Shown here: positions 46,927 through 56,389 of the stretch, piece after piece | How positions within the stretch are numbered: the stretch's first letter is position 1 | How the letters are laid out: each line of letters starts with the position of its first letter | Assembly: GCF_000169175.1 (NCBI RefSeq) | Contig: NZ_AAWS01000011.1 | Span: 175,039 to 239,038 of the forward strand | DNA: 64,000 nt | Direction: 5' to 3' | Source: Microscilla marina ATCC 23134 | GTDB taxonomy: Bacteria; Bacteroidota; Bacteroidia; Cytophagales; Microscillaceae | Notes under the pieces: model-generated | What the model saw: the letters and a program-made list of their open reading frames with translations, nothing else | Databases searched by the model: none | What the model was told of the DNA's origin: nothing | Position numbers and translations under genes: made by a program

Positions 46927-47536
46927 ATGAGCGCTTATGAGTTTGTACTTACGTGGTTTACTAACCCTGTTGTAATGATTGTGTTGATAGTGATACTCTT
47001 ATCATTCCTTTCCAAAGCAGTAGACCGAGAAATAACCCAAGAAATAGAGTTACCTACACTTGATTATACACAACTATCGCCAGAAAATCAGTTATCCCAA
47101 GAAATGGATGATGAAGAACTAATGCTAGATGAAAATACTGACCATAGTAATGACAATGAACAACCAAATGCCCCAAACCAACAAGAAGATAATGAGCAGG
47201 ATATAGATTTGGATTCTCAGTCGTTAAGAGATCGTTTGATGTACGTCAGCCATAAGAAAAAGCAACAAGAGATGGACGATAAGAAAGAGAAATGGCGGAA
47301 CGAGAAGAGGCTTTTGACATTAAAAACAAAAAAGTGATATAGAACGGGAGAAGGAAAAAGTTGATTTGGAGAGACGAAAGCAGTCGGTCTTTAATGAAAG
47401 CCAAGATGCTGCAATGGCTCGCCAAAGTGCTGAACAAAAGCTCAAGGAAGCTGCCTTCCGTGATAGAGAAGCGGCTGCCAAAGAGAGAGAAGCCAAACGT
47501 AAAATGGATGATTATAAGAATGGCAGGTATTGGTAG
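46927..47536 (+). CDS. Membrane-anchored coiled-coil protein, frame interrupted
   Basis: One N-terminal transmembrane segment (V-M-I-V-L-I-V-I-L-L-S-F-L), an acidic Gln/Asp/Asn-rich linker, then a charged coiled coil. The original frame stops at TGA 47335-47337 after K-T-K-K. The same coiled-coil character continues in the other frames: A-E-R-E-E-A-F-D-I-K-N-K-K in the second, and D-I-E-R-E-K-E-K-V-D-L-E-R-R-K to a TAG at 47534-47536 in the third. Two single-base shifts, near 47285-47290 and in the A-run near 47330, would give one long coil. Either the gene is frameshifted or these are slippage or assembly errors. Strong ribosome site AAGGAGG before the ATG. Confidence 0.55.
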
Positions 47537-47662
47537 AAGTATGTAGAGGTAAGTATGAGAGCAGTTTATCTATTGGTAGACTGCTTTCTTTATTTTTAGC
47601 CAAGCAGCCATTTTTAGCAATTATTTTTGTATAATACACTTGATAACCAACTCATTACCACC

Positions 47663-47866
47663 TTGAACAACGCCGAACACATCAAAGCATTTCTCAAATC
47701 ACACGAACTGATTAGTGTGCGAGGGCTCGAAAAGAAAACAGGGGTTCCTGATGACACCATTAAAAAGTTTATGCAAGGCAGTCGCCCCCTTCCTATCAAG
47801 CATATTCCAGCCATAGAAAAAGTGCTACAAGCGTATGGTTATACCTATTCGGAAAGGGAAAAATAA
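47663..47866 (+). CDS. Small helix-turn-helix-like protein
   Basis: The frame is open from a TTG at 47627, but a Bacteroidota-type promoter element (TATTTTTG, matching TAnnTTTG) covers that codon, so the TTG at 47663 is suggested as start. The remaining 67 residues (G-L-E-K-K-T-G-V-P-D-D-T-I-K-K-F-M-Q-G) suit a small DNA-binding helix-turn-helix. A terminator follows at once. No TGA; stop TAA. Confidence 0.5.
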   Translation: MNNAEHIKAFLKSHELISVRGLEKKTGVPDDTIKKFMQGSRPLPIKHIPAIEKVLQAYGYTYSEREK

Positions 47867-47870
47867 GATT

Positions 47871-47901
47871 GCCCCTATTTTGGGGCTTTAAGGCTTTTTT
47901 T
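47871..47901 (+). terminator. Terminator after the small HTH gene
   Basis: GCCCC-TATTTT-GGGGC hairpin followed by TTTAAGGC and seven T, five bases after the TAA. Confidence 0.75.
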
Positions 47902-47936
47902 GTATATTGTATTATCAATTAATGGTTTAATAAGAA

Positions 47937-47973
47937 GCCCCCGAAGGTGTTGGAGCACCATAATTTCGGAGGC
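47937..47973 (+). promoter_or_regulatory. Structured leader hairpin before 47994
   Basis: GCCCCCGAA pairs with TTCGGAGGC (one mismatch) and encloses a second small stem GGTG...CACC. It lies 20 bp upstream of the ATG at 47994, so it may fold in the leader RNA, either as a protein or ligand site or as a transcript-stabilising element. No known riboswitch pattern is recognised. Confidence 0.35.
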
Positions 47974-47993
47974 GTGAACTAACAATAATTCAA

Positions 47994-48659
47994 ATGCAAA
48001 ATAATCAAAAATTGTCCACAAACCCAACCCCTGAGTTTGTGATGAGGCTTTGTATGCCCCACCATCTTGCAGGACACGTTTCGTGTAGTATTTTCTACGA
48101 GCCCAAAGCTGATCCCTACGCTCGACTTTATAAGTTGGTAGTAGACGATGAGCTAATCAATCATTTTTATGATGTAGACTGGCAGGTTGATCCACAGTCT
48201 TATGCTCAAGAGCTGCTACAAGACAAAGCAATGCAGCAAAAATTTGTTGCTCGTTACCATGTAGAAGGTTTTGACGGTAACTTATTACCTGCAAATGCAT
48301 TGGAGCGACTCAAGGTGCAGCTTCCTCATTACTCATCTGATATGAAGTTACAGATTCAAGTTACTGACCCATCTATTCCGTGGGAAAGCGAGCAAGGCAA
48401 GGGCTTTCGTGTTACGGCAAGTGTTTGGAACAAGGGAGCTAGTGGCTATGGTATTACTATCCATGAGGTGTTGTTTCACCAAGATGATGTGAGTGCAGTA
48501 TTTACTGGGGGTATTGGTATACATCTTTTCGGAGATGCCTTGGCTGATGCATACAGAGAGCAAATTGATACCATCTTGACCAAACAGGATATGGATTTGT
48601 ACCAATTGGCTTTACTTGAGTCGTTAGACACATCTATTGAACAAACGACTACTTTCTAA
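47994..48659 (+). CDS. Unknown protein in a membrane-protein cluster
   Basis: 221 aa from ATG 47994, mixed alpha/beta, with a beta-rich middle (M-K-L-Q-I-Q-V-T-D-P and F-R-V-T-A-S-V-W-N-K-G) and a C-terminal helix. No signal peptide, no membrane segment, no recognised family. It is followed by a perfect 11-bp hairpin. No TGA; stop TAA. Confidence 0.55.
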   Translation: MQNNQKLSTNPTPEFVMRLCMPHHLAGHVSCSIFYEPKADPYARLYKLVVDDELINHFYDVDWQVDPQSYAQELLQDKAMQQKFVARYHVEGFDGNLLPANALERLKVQLPHYSSDMKLQIQVTDPSIPWESEQGKGFRVTASVWNKGASGYGITIHEVLFHQDDVSAVFTGGIGIHLFGDALADAYREQIDTILTKQDMDLYQLALLESLDTSIEQTTTF

Positions 48660-48670
48660 GTAGAGTAGTT

Positions 48671-48699
48671 TCAGCACCTGAGCAGTTTTCAGGTGCTGA
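48671..48699 (+). terminator. Hairpin after 48659
   Basis: TCAGCACCTGA and its exact complement TCAGGTGCTGA around a 7-base loop. Only a short T-run follows, so it may be a weak terminator or a processing site. Confidence 0.5.
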
Positions 48700-48743
48700 T
48701 TTACCTCTCAAAATATTACTCATCTTTTTTACACATTTCATTG

Positions 48744-49937
48744 ATGGACTTCCCAAACAACCATTTACAGGAAAAACTGAAACAGATACAATCACACCAA
48801 ACAGGTGATCATACGTCGGTTGGCTATACTGAACACCAAAGCTTGAATGATTTTCGTGAAATATACAGCAATGCAAGCAGTCGTTTACAAGATCGCCCCT
48901 ATGCTTTGCAAAAACGTGTGATATACAAAGTAGCTACAGTATGGAATATTATGTATCATCCATTCTCATTTTTGTTGGGCGTAGGAAGCGTATTACTTTT
49001 CGCTACTACGTTTTCGGGGCAACGTTCTTTGGGTGATGTATGGTCGGCTACTACGACTACTTTAGTCAATATAGCATTGGTGGCACTTGGGTTATTATTA
49101 CTACTCATAAGCATAGAAGTCATCAAAGCTTCACAAGCCAATACCGTGTTTCGTGCTCGTGCCAAAAAACAACACGTATCGATAGCAAATAAGGCAGTAC
49201 TCGGAGTCGTAATGATGAGTAGTATACTTATTTCAGGTATTGGTGGCATGTACGTCTCTTACGAGTTGGGAGATAAGTCACGTGATGTAGAAACAAGTCT
49301 ACAGAGAGCGCAGGACAGTATTCGTTTGGTCTATGCCCAAAAAATCAAACAAAATGATCAAGTAATTCAAGGTTTGCAACGTCTCCAAATCAACCCTGAG
49401 CTTCGGAGGTGGGGTTTGACCAAACAAGAGTCAGCGCAGCTACGCCTTGCCCAAGCAGAAAAGAAACGACTCGCACTAGCGCAAGAAAAGAGTTTAGCAA
49501 ACATCCGTAACAAATATGGGCAAATCATCAAGCAAAATGTGTCGTATACGTCAGCGACTATGTTTGTTGTAATGATCATTGTAACCTTGATGGAGCTACT
49601 CAATGTGTGGTCGTATTACTTCGTTTGGGTATACCGTAAACGGGTACAAGATGAAGGCGTACAGTTTGGTATTTTACCAGTAGTAGAAGAAGAAAAAACA
49701 CCTCCTGTGATTGTAAAGGATTCAACAACTACGTCTTCTACGCCTGTCGTATACGACAAAAAACGTAGTTACGACTTTGCTACGGATGCCTTGCCCGTAG
49801 GCGACGAAATTGAGTGTAACAATGAAACGTGTAAAAAACGATTTCGGAAGCGTAGTTATAATCATCGGTTTTGTTCTGATCAGTGCCGTTTAGATTTTCA
49901 TGGGTTTGATGTGAGGCGGCATAGGAGGAGAAGATAA
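48744..49937 (+). CDS. Membrane protein with coiled coil and C-terminal zinc motif
   Basis: ATG 48744 (M-D-F-P-N-N) is preferred to a TTG upstream; 397 aa. Two membrane segments near 70-125 (F-L-L-G-V-G-S-V-L-L-F and N-I-A-L-V-A-L-G-L-L-L-L), another near 160, a coiled coil (about 180-260), a last span near 280, and a C-terminal zinc-binding motif C-N-N-E-T-C-K-K-R-F...F-C-S-D-Q-C-R. Its plan resembles the DUF4407 protein upstream, so the cluster may form one membrane complex. No TGA; stop TAA. Confidence 0.6.
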   Translation: MDFPNNHLQEKLKQIQSHQTGDHTSVGYTEHQSLNDFREIYSNASSRLQDRPYALQKRVIYKVATVWNIMYHPFSFLLGVGSVLLFATTFSGQRSLGDVWSATTTTLVNIALVALGLLLLLISIEVIKASQANTVFRARAKKQHVSIANKAVLGVVMMSSILISGIGGMYVSYELGDKSRDVETSLQRAQDSIRLVYAQKIKQNDQVIQGLQRLQINPELRRWGLTKQESAQLRLAQAEKKRLALAQEKSLANIRNKYGQIIKQNVSYTSATMFVVMIIVTLMELLNVWSYYFVWVYRKRVQDEGVQFGILPVVEEEKTPPVIVKDSTTTSSTPVVYDKKRSYDFATDALPVGDEIECNNETCKKRFRKRSYNHRFCSDQCRLDFHGFDVRRHRRRR

Positions 49938-50062
49938 CACTACTTAAATAGCTTTTTTATATTGAAAAGGCATGTTTTGTATTGTGAGGTAAATTCCATA
50001 ATTTAGGGCTTACCAATGTAAGGTATTGCTTTTGAAAATCCTTTAATCACAAATACAATATT

Positions 50063-53000
50063 ATGAGTCGGCTACAGGCAATCCAAAGTGCTCTTTCTGC
50101 AATTAACCCAAGCATTTTCCAAGAACTATGTGACAGTTTTCTTGCCTTAAATAATAGTAATTATTCTGCACTATCCCGCACAGGGAGTCAATATGGAAAA
50201 CAAAAAACAACGCCAGGTACACCAGACTCTTTTATTTTACTTCCAAACAGCAACTTTCTATTTGTAGAACATTCAACAAACATAACAGATGGAGTAAGTA
50301 AATTAGAGGATGACATTGCAAAATGCATAAATGTTTCGAAAACAGGGGTTCCCCTGAATCAAATAGAAGAAATAATTCTATGTATAAATTTTGATTTAAA
50401 AGCAGAAGATGTACAACGTTTAAAACAACTACTTGCCAGTACGAACATCAATTTAAACCTTCACACACGTGATTCGTTGAGTCTTGATTTACACCTGAAT
50501 CATCGAAATTTAGTGCATCAGTATTTAGGACTACCTTTAGATACTGGACAAATTGTTTCCATTCAAAAGTTTATTTCTGAGTATAATAGAGTTTCCAAGG
50601 GCATAGCAACACCATTGGATAACCAGTTTTTGCACAGAAAAACGGAAATGCAAGAACTAAAACAAGCTATTATTGATAATGATTTCGTTATTCTCACGGG
50701 TGCTGCTGGTGTTGGCAAAACAAAACTAGTACTTGAAGGGGCTAAAGATTTTTTATTAGAACATAAATCCTTTGAAGCTTATTGTATTTCATATAAAAGC
50801 CATGTATTACTAGATGATCTTTATCAATACCTCAACTCTGAAAAAGATTACATTCTTTTTGTGGATGATGCCAATCGAATAGATGCTTTTGGTCAAATTG
50901 CGGGGTTTTATAAAGCTGACAGAAAAGGGCAATTAAAAATTTTAATTACAGTACGAGACTATGCATATGAAAAAATGAAGCGAGCTTGTCAGGATTTCTC
51001 ACCTAGAACAATTTACTTAGAGAAGTTTACAGATGAGCAAATCGCGGATATTGTAAAGGCTCCCCCTTTTAAAATACTCAACGTTGATTATCACAAGCCA
51101 ATACAGACAATTGCTGATGGTAATCCAAGAATAGCCATCATGGCAGCTTTGTTGGCTAAACAAAGACAGAATATGTTGGCTTTAAATGATGTCGCAGAGC
51201 TTTTTGAAAACTACTTTTCAACATTTATTAAAGATGAGGAAGGTTTTTCAAGCGATTTTAATATCAAATGCCTTGGGTTGATCGCATTTTTTTATACCCT
51301 GCCATTCAAAGATCGTGAAACAATGTTACCAATCTTGAACAACTTTGGTATTGATTACCCGCTGTTTATAGATGCCATTGAACAACTTGATAGATTGGAA
51401 TTGCTTGAAATCTCATACGATTATGTCAAAATTCCTGAACAAAACCTTGCAATATATTTTTTTTACAGAGCTTTCATTAAAGACGAATTACTCTCGTTTC
51501 AAATACTTCTAAAGGGTTATTTTGATAATAATCAGAAACGTTTTAGTGATTGCGTAATCCCTGCGAACAATATGTTTGGAGCTAGTAAGGTTTCAAGTAA
51601 ATTGAAACCAGAACTAAAAATATATTTGCAGTCAATTACGGGTAATGAGCAAAAAAAACTCGAATTTCTATCCTATTTTTGGTATTACCTCCAAACAGAA
51701 ACTTTAACCTTTCTTTTCAATTCAATAAATATTTTATCTATACCTAGTGCCACAGTTTATAAAGTGGACTATGAGTTAAATGAATTTGCCCACAATACAA
51801 ATGAGGTAATAGATTTGATAGGAAAGTTTTTTGGACATTCAGGAAATCTAAAGGATGTTATACAACTAGCTTTTGAGTATGTTAGAAAACAGCCAAATCT
51901 TTTGCCAGAGCTCATCCACAAAATAAGGAAGAAACTAGTTTTCAATCGTGAAGATCAATATTACGGTTTTGTCAGACAAAAAAAGCTTTTCGAAATATTG
52001 TTTGATGGATTAAAAAAAGGGGATTTATTATTTGTATTCTCTTTCTTCGAACTTGCCAAAACGTTTCTTTCTTATAGGTTTGAAATGGTTGAGGGCAGAA
52101 AAAATAGTATAGCTATTTACCATTACCCAATACCTGACACACCTTTTATTCGTGAGTTCAGGCAAAAAATATGGCAAGCTGTTGATACACAATTTACATC
52201 TTACCCTGAGGCTTCATTTGGGGTATTGAAGAACTACAGTGGACCTACACCCGACTCGATTAAGAAAATAATGAAGTTTGATGTTCAGTATGTTATACAA
52301 ATTATTCGGAAACACCTTAGCAATAAATTATTTGAACACTGTAAATATGTACAGGAGCAAATAAGATGGTTTGAAAGAAATGAAGTATATCATAAGGCTT
52401 TTTCTGATTTGAGGCAGCAGTTTATTAATGATATTTATGAGGTTTTTGTAAAGATTGATTGGAATAGATTCAGAGATAAGGCAGACTATGAGTTTGATGA
52501 TTATAAAGAATATGAGAAGCTAAAAGAGAAGGATATTAGAGGAGCATTTGTTTTTCAGAACCCAGAGGAAGTAGAAACCTTCCTTGAAAAATATGAGCAT
52601 TTATGTAAATCAGAAAAGGAATACCATGAATATGCTCGGTCTTTTGCAATAATCATAGACGAAAACTGCACAAAGAACTTTGATTTGGGCTGTATGATGA
52701 TAGAAAAAGCGATACAAAAGGGGGTTAGGATTGATCATTACTTTAATGCTGTATTTAAAAGTCATTTGAATACGGAAGAGAACGCTCAAAAACTTTGGAA
52801 TATCATCGAGCAATCTGATTTGCTAAATAAAGACCAATGGAGATTAGCTTTTTTTGATTATTTGGATGATAAATTAGTAAATAAGACTTGGCTTGCTTTG
52901 TTGCTAAATACAATAGAAAACATCAAGCCATCAACTTATCTAGCTTTAACTAATATAGGTAAATACCTCTCTTTTAAACCCGATTTGCTTCAAGTTATTT

Positions 53001-53767
53001 TAGAAAAGATTGTATCAAAAAGTAAGAATGATGGAGCAAAAATTCAGGTATTTTGTGATTTATTTAAAAAACATTTTACTGATTTAGGTAATGATTTTGA
53101 CTTGATAAAACAGGTGTATCTTCTGCAAAAAGATCACTTTGATTACGATGGGAGATTGATGTTACAAATACTAAAAAAAGATGCTTCTTTTTTATTAGAT
53201 TTGGTGAAGCACTTATTTTCAATATCTAAACTTCGGAGCGATTCTAGTAAATGGAGTCGTGTTTGGGAAGTATCAGGTATTGAAGCAGTTCTAAATCAGG
53301 TATTTGATTTTATTGAGTGTCAAGGTAGTTATTTTGGTATAGAGCATTTTTGTAATTCTTTTTTCAAAAGGGTTGATAGTAATGGTAGAGTTAAAGCCAA
53401 AAAGTTTCTTATGGATTATTGTCAGCGTAACTACAATAATACGGGTAAAATAGATATGGTGGTTGATATTGTCCGAAACTCAATGAAAGAACTTTATGGA
53501 GATGTTATGCTACTATTTTTGTCTTTAAATCAAGAGGTGGAAGCGTTCACGCAAATTAATTGGCTAGACACAGGAGGCACATATCCTGGTGGAACCATCT
53601 TTGGCGATGTTCAAGCTGCAGAATGGAGAAACTTGCTCAGCATAGTAGAAAAATCAAATGTAGGTATTAGTCTTATACCTATTAAAAACTATATAAACTC
53701 AAGAATTGATAATTATTTGAGTAGTGCTGAAGTGGATAGAAAAATAAATTTTTTAGGAGGACATTAA
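50063..53767 (+). CDS. Nuclease-STAND NTPase (nSTAND3-like), antiviral type
   Basis: 1234 aa. Residues 1-150 look like a restriction-endonuclease-like domain (G-T-P-D-S-F-I then F-L-F-V-E-H, a PD-(D/E)xK-type pattern). The NTPase follows: Walker A G-A-A-G-V-G-K-T-K at 213-221 and Walker B I-L-F-V-D-D-A-N-R near 268. The remaining 850 residues are helical repeats, the usual sensor part of STAND proteins. Such nuclease-STAND proteins of the Avs type recognise phage proteins and then cut DNA. It is followed one base later by the gene at 53769 (AGGAGG ribosome site). No TGA; stop TAA. Confidence 0.75.
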   Translation: MSRLQAIQSALSAINPSIFQELCDSFLALNNSNYSALSRTGSQYGKQKTTPGTPDSFILLPNSNFLFVEHSTNITDGVSKLEDDIAKCINVSKTGVPLNQIEEIILCINFDLKAEDVQRLKQLLASTNINLNLHTRDSLSLDLHLNHRNLVHQYLGLPLDTGQIVSIQKFISEYNRVSKGIATPLDNQFLHRKTEMQELKQAIIDNDFVILTGAAGVGKTKLVLEGAKDFLLEHKSFEAYCISYKSHVLLDDLYQYLNSEKDYILFVDDANRIDAFGQIAGFYKADRKGQLKILITVRDYAYEKMKRACQDFSPRTIYLEKFTDEQIADIVKAPPFKILNVDYHKPIQTIADGNPRIAIMAALLAKQRQNMLALNDVAELFENYFSTFIKDEEGFSSDFNIKCLGLIAFFYTLPFKDRETMLPILNNFGIDYPLFIDAIEQLDRLELLEISYDYVKIPEQNLAIYFFYRAFIKDELLSFQILLKGYFDNNQKRFSDCVIPANNMFGASKVSSKLKPELKIYLQSITGNEQKKLEFLSYFWYYLQTETLTFLFNSINILSIPSATVYKVDYELNEFAHNTNEVIDLIGKFFGHSGNLKDVIQLAFEYVRKQPNLLPELIHKIRKKLVFNREDQYYGFVRQKKLFEILFDGLKKGDLLFVFSFFELAKTFLSYRFEMVEGRKNSIAIYHYPIPDTPFIREFRQKIWQAVDTQFTSYPEASFGVLKNYSGPTPDSIKKIMKFDVQYVIQIIRKHLSNKLFEHCKYVQEQIRWFERNEVYHKAFSDLRQQFINDIYEVFVKIDWNRFRDKADYEFDDYKEYEKLKEKDIRGAFVFQNPEEVETFLEKYEHLCKSEKEYHEYARSFAIIIDENCTKNFDLGCMMIEKAIQKGVRIDHYFNAVFKSHLNTEENAQKLWNIIEQSDLLNKDQWRLAFFDYLDDKLVNKTWLALLLNTIENIKPSTYLALTNIGKYLSFKPDLLQVILEKIVSKSKNDGAKIQVFCDLFKKHFTDLGNDFDLIKQVYLLQKDHFDYDGRLMLQILKKDASFLLDLVKHLFSISKLRSDSSKWSRVWEVSGIEAVLNQVFDFIECQGSYFGIEHFCNSFFKRVDSNGRVKAKKFLMDYCQRNYNNTGKIDMVVDIVRNSMKELYGDVMLLFLSLNQEVEAFTQINWLDTGGTYPGGTIFGDVQAAEWRNLLSIVEKSNVGISLIPIKNYINSRIDNYLSSAEVDRKINFLGGH

Positions 53768-53768
53768 T

Positions 53769-54815
53769 ATGAGAGACGTTATTTCTGAGCTACAGCTCAA
53801 AATTGATGATGCTGACATATCAGGATTCTTCAAGCAACTAGATGACTATTTGAATAGATTAGAAATCGAGATTAAAGCTGGTTATAAAAACCAGTTATCA
53901 GAACTTAAGAGGGAATACATTTCAGGAAAGTTTGATCATCATTATCCAGGTCGCCTAAAGACATTCATTAAGGATGGATTTGTTGTAAACAAAGTTGATC
54001 ATTTACTGAGTGTAGATTCTGAAAATAATAATTCGAGTGGAATAACCTATAAACTTGAGGAGATACAAGATGAAATGCCCTTATTTAGTAAACCTGACTC
54101 TCCATCTTTGAAAATTAAAGTTTCTGCGCCTCATTTTCTTCATAAAAACAATAACATAACCAAAACTATTAATGATTTTTTAATCGATGAGGTTTTGAGT
54201 TGTAATTCTCTGATTAGTGGAGAAACGAAGGTGTCCTTAAATTCCAGTTATGCACTCATTGATAATATGCACAAGTTTAAGCAGCATATTTATGATTCAT
54301 CCTACCTTTCTCAGCAGAAGGTTTATGATAAAGATAGTCCCTTAAAACCAGATTGGGAGTATGAATTGCATATCAGTATATTATTTAATAATTCAAAAAT
54401 ACTAAGTATTTTAGCCTATGAATGGTTTTTCTCCCACATGGGCGCACACCCAATATCTTCTCGTAGAGTGTACTCCTTTGACTTAGAAAATGGTGGTGAA
54501 AGAATTACTTTGAAAAATATTGTTCATGGGGCTAAGTTGCGTGGTTTATCACGTATGATTACTCAAAACTTTTATGATCAGTTAGACCCAACACCTTTAT
54601 ATTCGGATGAAGAAGATATAGATATGCAAAGTTTTTATCTTGAAGATGCCCCTGTATTTTTCTTGAAAAACAATGGGCTTTATTTTGTATTTAGCCCCTA
54701 TGCCATCACTGCCTATGTTTTTGGTGCTCAAACGATTTATGTAACATTTCAACAAATTGCCCCTTATTTGAGTGAGTTTTTGCCTCCATCATTAGAGAAT
54801 ATATTTAATGTATGA
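53769..54815 (+). CDS. DUF3298-like partner of the STAND gene
   Basis: 348 aa. The N-terminal 80 residues are helical. The C-terminal domain ends with F-V-F-S-P-Y-A-I-T-A-Y-V-F-G and V-T-F-Q-Q-I-A-P-Y-L, which matches the DUF3298/RsiV-like pattern (beta-rich, often extracytoplasmic; no signal peptide is visible here). It is tightly coupled to the STAND gene and probably its accessory factor. It ends at TGA, with a TAG 14 codons later. The following gap 54816-55179 holds only a terminator and AT-rich promoter-like DNA. Confidence 0.6.
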   Translation: MRDVISELQLKIDDADISGFFKQLDDYLNRLEIEIKAGYKNQLSELKREYISGKFDHHYPGRLKTFIKDGFVVNKVDHLLSVDSENNNSSGITYKLEEIQDEMPLFSKPDSPSLKIKVSAPHFLHKNNNITKTINDFLIDEVLSCNSLISGETKVSLNSSYALIDNMHKFKQHIYDSSYLSQQKVYDKDSPLKPDWEYELHISILFNNSKILSILAYEWFFSHMGAHPISSRRVYSFDLENGGERITLKNIVHGAKLRGLSRMITQNFYDQLDPTPLYSDEEDIDMQSFYLEDAPVFFLKNNGLYFVFSPYAITAYVFGAQTIYVTFQQIAPYLSEFLPPSLENIFNV

Positions 54816-54913
54816 GGTATTTTAATAGCTCAGCATCCATGCCTTCTTACATAGTCAGTGCATTACCATTTTAGCGAAACCCAAATAAACTATTGTAAGT
54901 TAAATAATTCAGG

Positions 54914-54938
54914 AAAGCTCAATATATGAGCTTTTTTT
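54914..54938 (+). terminator. Terminator after the STAND pair
   Basis: AAAGCTC-AATATAT-GAGCTTT hairpin followed by a T-run; the only clear element in the 364-base gap before the MBL gene. Confidence 0.65.
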
Positions 54939-55179
54939 GCTTTTTAAATTAACAAATATTTTAAATAAAATGATGAAGGTGTTTTTTTGCTAATATAAAT
55001 AGCATTTATATCGGTAAAGCATTATCTTAGAGCGACTACCTTGCAAAAATCAAGTTGATGCAAATTTTATTTGTATAATTACCAGATTTTTATCAGACGT
55101 CATCATAAAGTTTTTGTGAAGTTAAAGTTAGGCTAACCCAAACAAATTTATATTACAATCTTTCCAAATTTTAAAATTT

Positions 55180-56385
55180 ATGACCAGCAAACCATCCATT
55201 AACCTAAATGTCTATCCTGCTCTTGGGGGAGATAGCATGCTTTTACAAATCCACTATACTAATATTTTGATAGATGGAGGATATGTAAACACTTATCAAA
55301 GCTTCATAAAAGATGAATTGAAAGCTTTAGCAAAAGAAGGCAAAACATTATCTCATGTTGTAGTAACTCACATCGACCAAGATCATATCTCTGGCATTGT
55401 CAAACTATTGGAGGAGAATAATAAGCATGAAATAATACCCATTACCAATATTTGGCATAACTCTTACCGACATCTTCAACCCACTATAGCTCCTGAAAAT
55501 ATCAATCATCATTTTGAAGACAAAGCATTAGAAGCAATCAAAGGTGGGTCTTATCTCAAGGAAGTCACAAAAGGAGAAAAAAACGTAAGTGCCAAGCAAG
55601 GGTCTTCACTGGCAGGCTTTATTGCTGATGGTAATTATTTCTGGAATGCAGAATTTGATCAAAAAGCTATTTCTACTGATAATAAAAAAGTAATTCAACT
55701 TACTGATGAAATTAAGCTCATTCTATTATCGCCTGATAATGGGAAACTCGAACGTTTGCAAAAAACGTGGAAAAATGAGTTACGAAAAAATGGATATTTG
55801 AAAGACCTCCCTGACAACGTTTTTTTTGATGATGCTTTTGAATTTATGACTGCCAAGCAAAAGCCTAAGCCAGTTTTGAGACAAAAGAACGTATCAAGTA
55901 GTAGCATTCCAGACGTAGAAGCACTTATAAAAAGCAAATTCAAAGAAGATACAACCTCTGCCAATGGTAGTTCCATTGCATTTATCATCGAGTATGATGG
56001 CAAAAGGTTGTTATTTCTAGGAGATGCGCACCCAGGCATAATTGCTGAAAATATCAAAGAAACTTATCCAGATGAATCACTTCCCATTCAGTTTGATTTG
56101 ATTAAAATATCTCATCACGGGAGTTGGACTAACAACAGCCCTGATTTATTCAAAACAATAGATTCCAAGCTTAATATTTTCTCAACTAATAGCGAAAAGC
56201 ATAACCATCCTGATAAGGAATCGTTGGCGTTATTGATTTCTAGAGAAACAGGTGAAACCCGCAAGTTATATTTTAATTACCCAGTGGTAAATGCAGAAGC
56301 ATTTGATGTAGAGAGCCTAACGAAAAAATACAATTACGAAATTATTCAAGGTGATGGCAATACACCTTTGAAAATAACACTTTAA
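55180..56385 (+). CDS. MBL-fold hydrolase, AVAST type 1-like partner
   Basis: 401 aa. Metallo-beta-lactamase fold with the metal motif V-T-H-I-D-Q-D-H at about 62-69, a later G-D-A-H, and S-H-H-G-S near 310, as in ComEC/Rec2-like and Avs1a-type hydrolases. It precedes the trypsin-STAND gene by 4 bp, the arrangement of AVAST type 1 systems (known from published work), where the hydrolase is an associated factor of the STAND protease. No TGA inside; stop TAA. Confidence 0.8.
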   Translation: MTSKPSINLNVYPALGGDSMLLQIHYTNILIDGGYVNTYQSFIKDELKALAKEGKTLSHVVVTHIDQDHISGIVKLLEENNKHEIIPITNIWHNSYRHLQPTIAPENINHHFEDKALEAIKGGSYLKEVTKGEKNVSAKQGSSLAGFIADGNYFWNAEFDQKAISTDNKKVIQLTDEIKLILLSPDNGKLERLQKTWKNELRKNGYLKDLPDNVFFDDAFEFMTAKQKPKPVLRQKNVSSSSIPDVEALIKSKFKEDTTSANGSSIAFIIEYDGKRLLFLGDAHPGIIAENIKETYPDESLPIQFDLIKISHHGSWTNNSPDLFKTIDSKLNIFSTNSEKHNHPDKESLALLISRETGETRKLYFNYPVVNAEAFDVESLTKKYNYEIIQGDGNTPLKITL

Positions 56386-56389
56386 CCCA

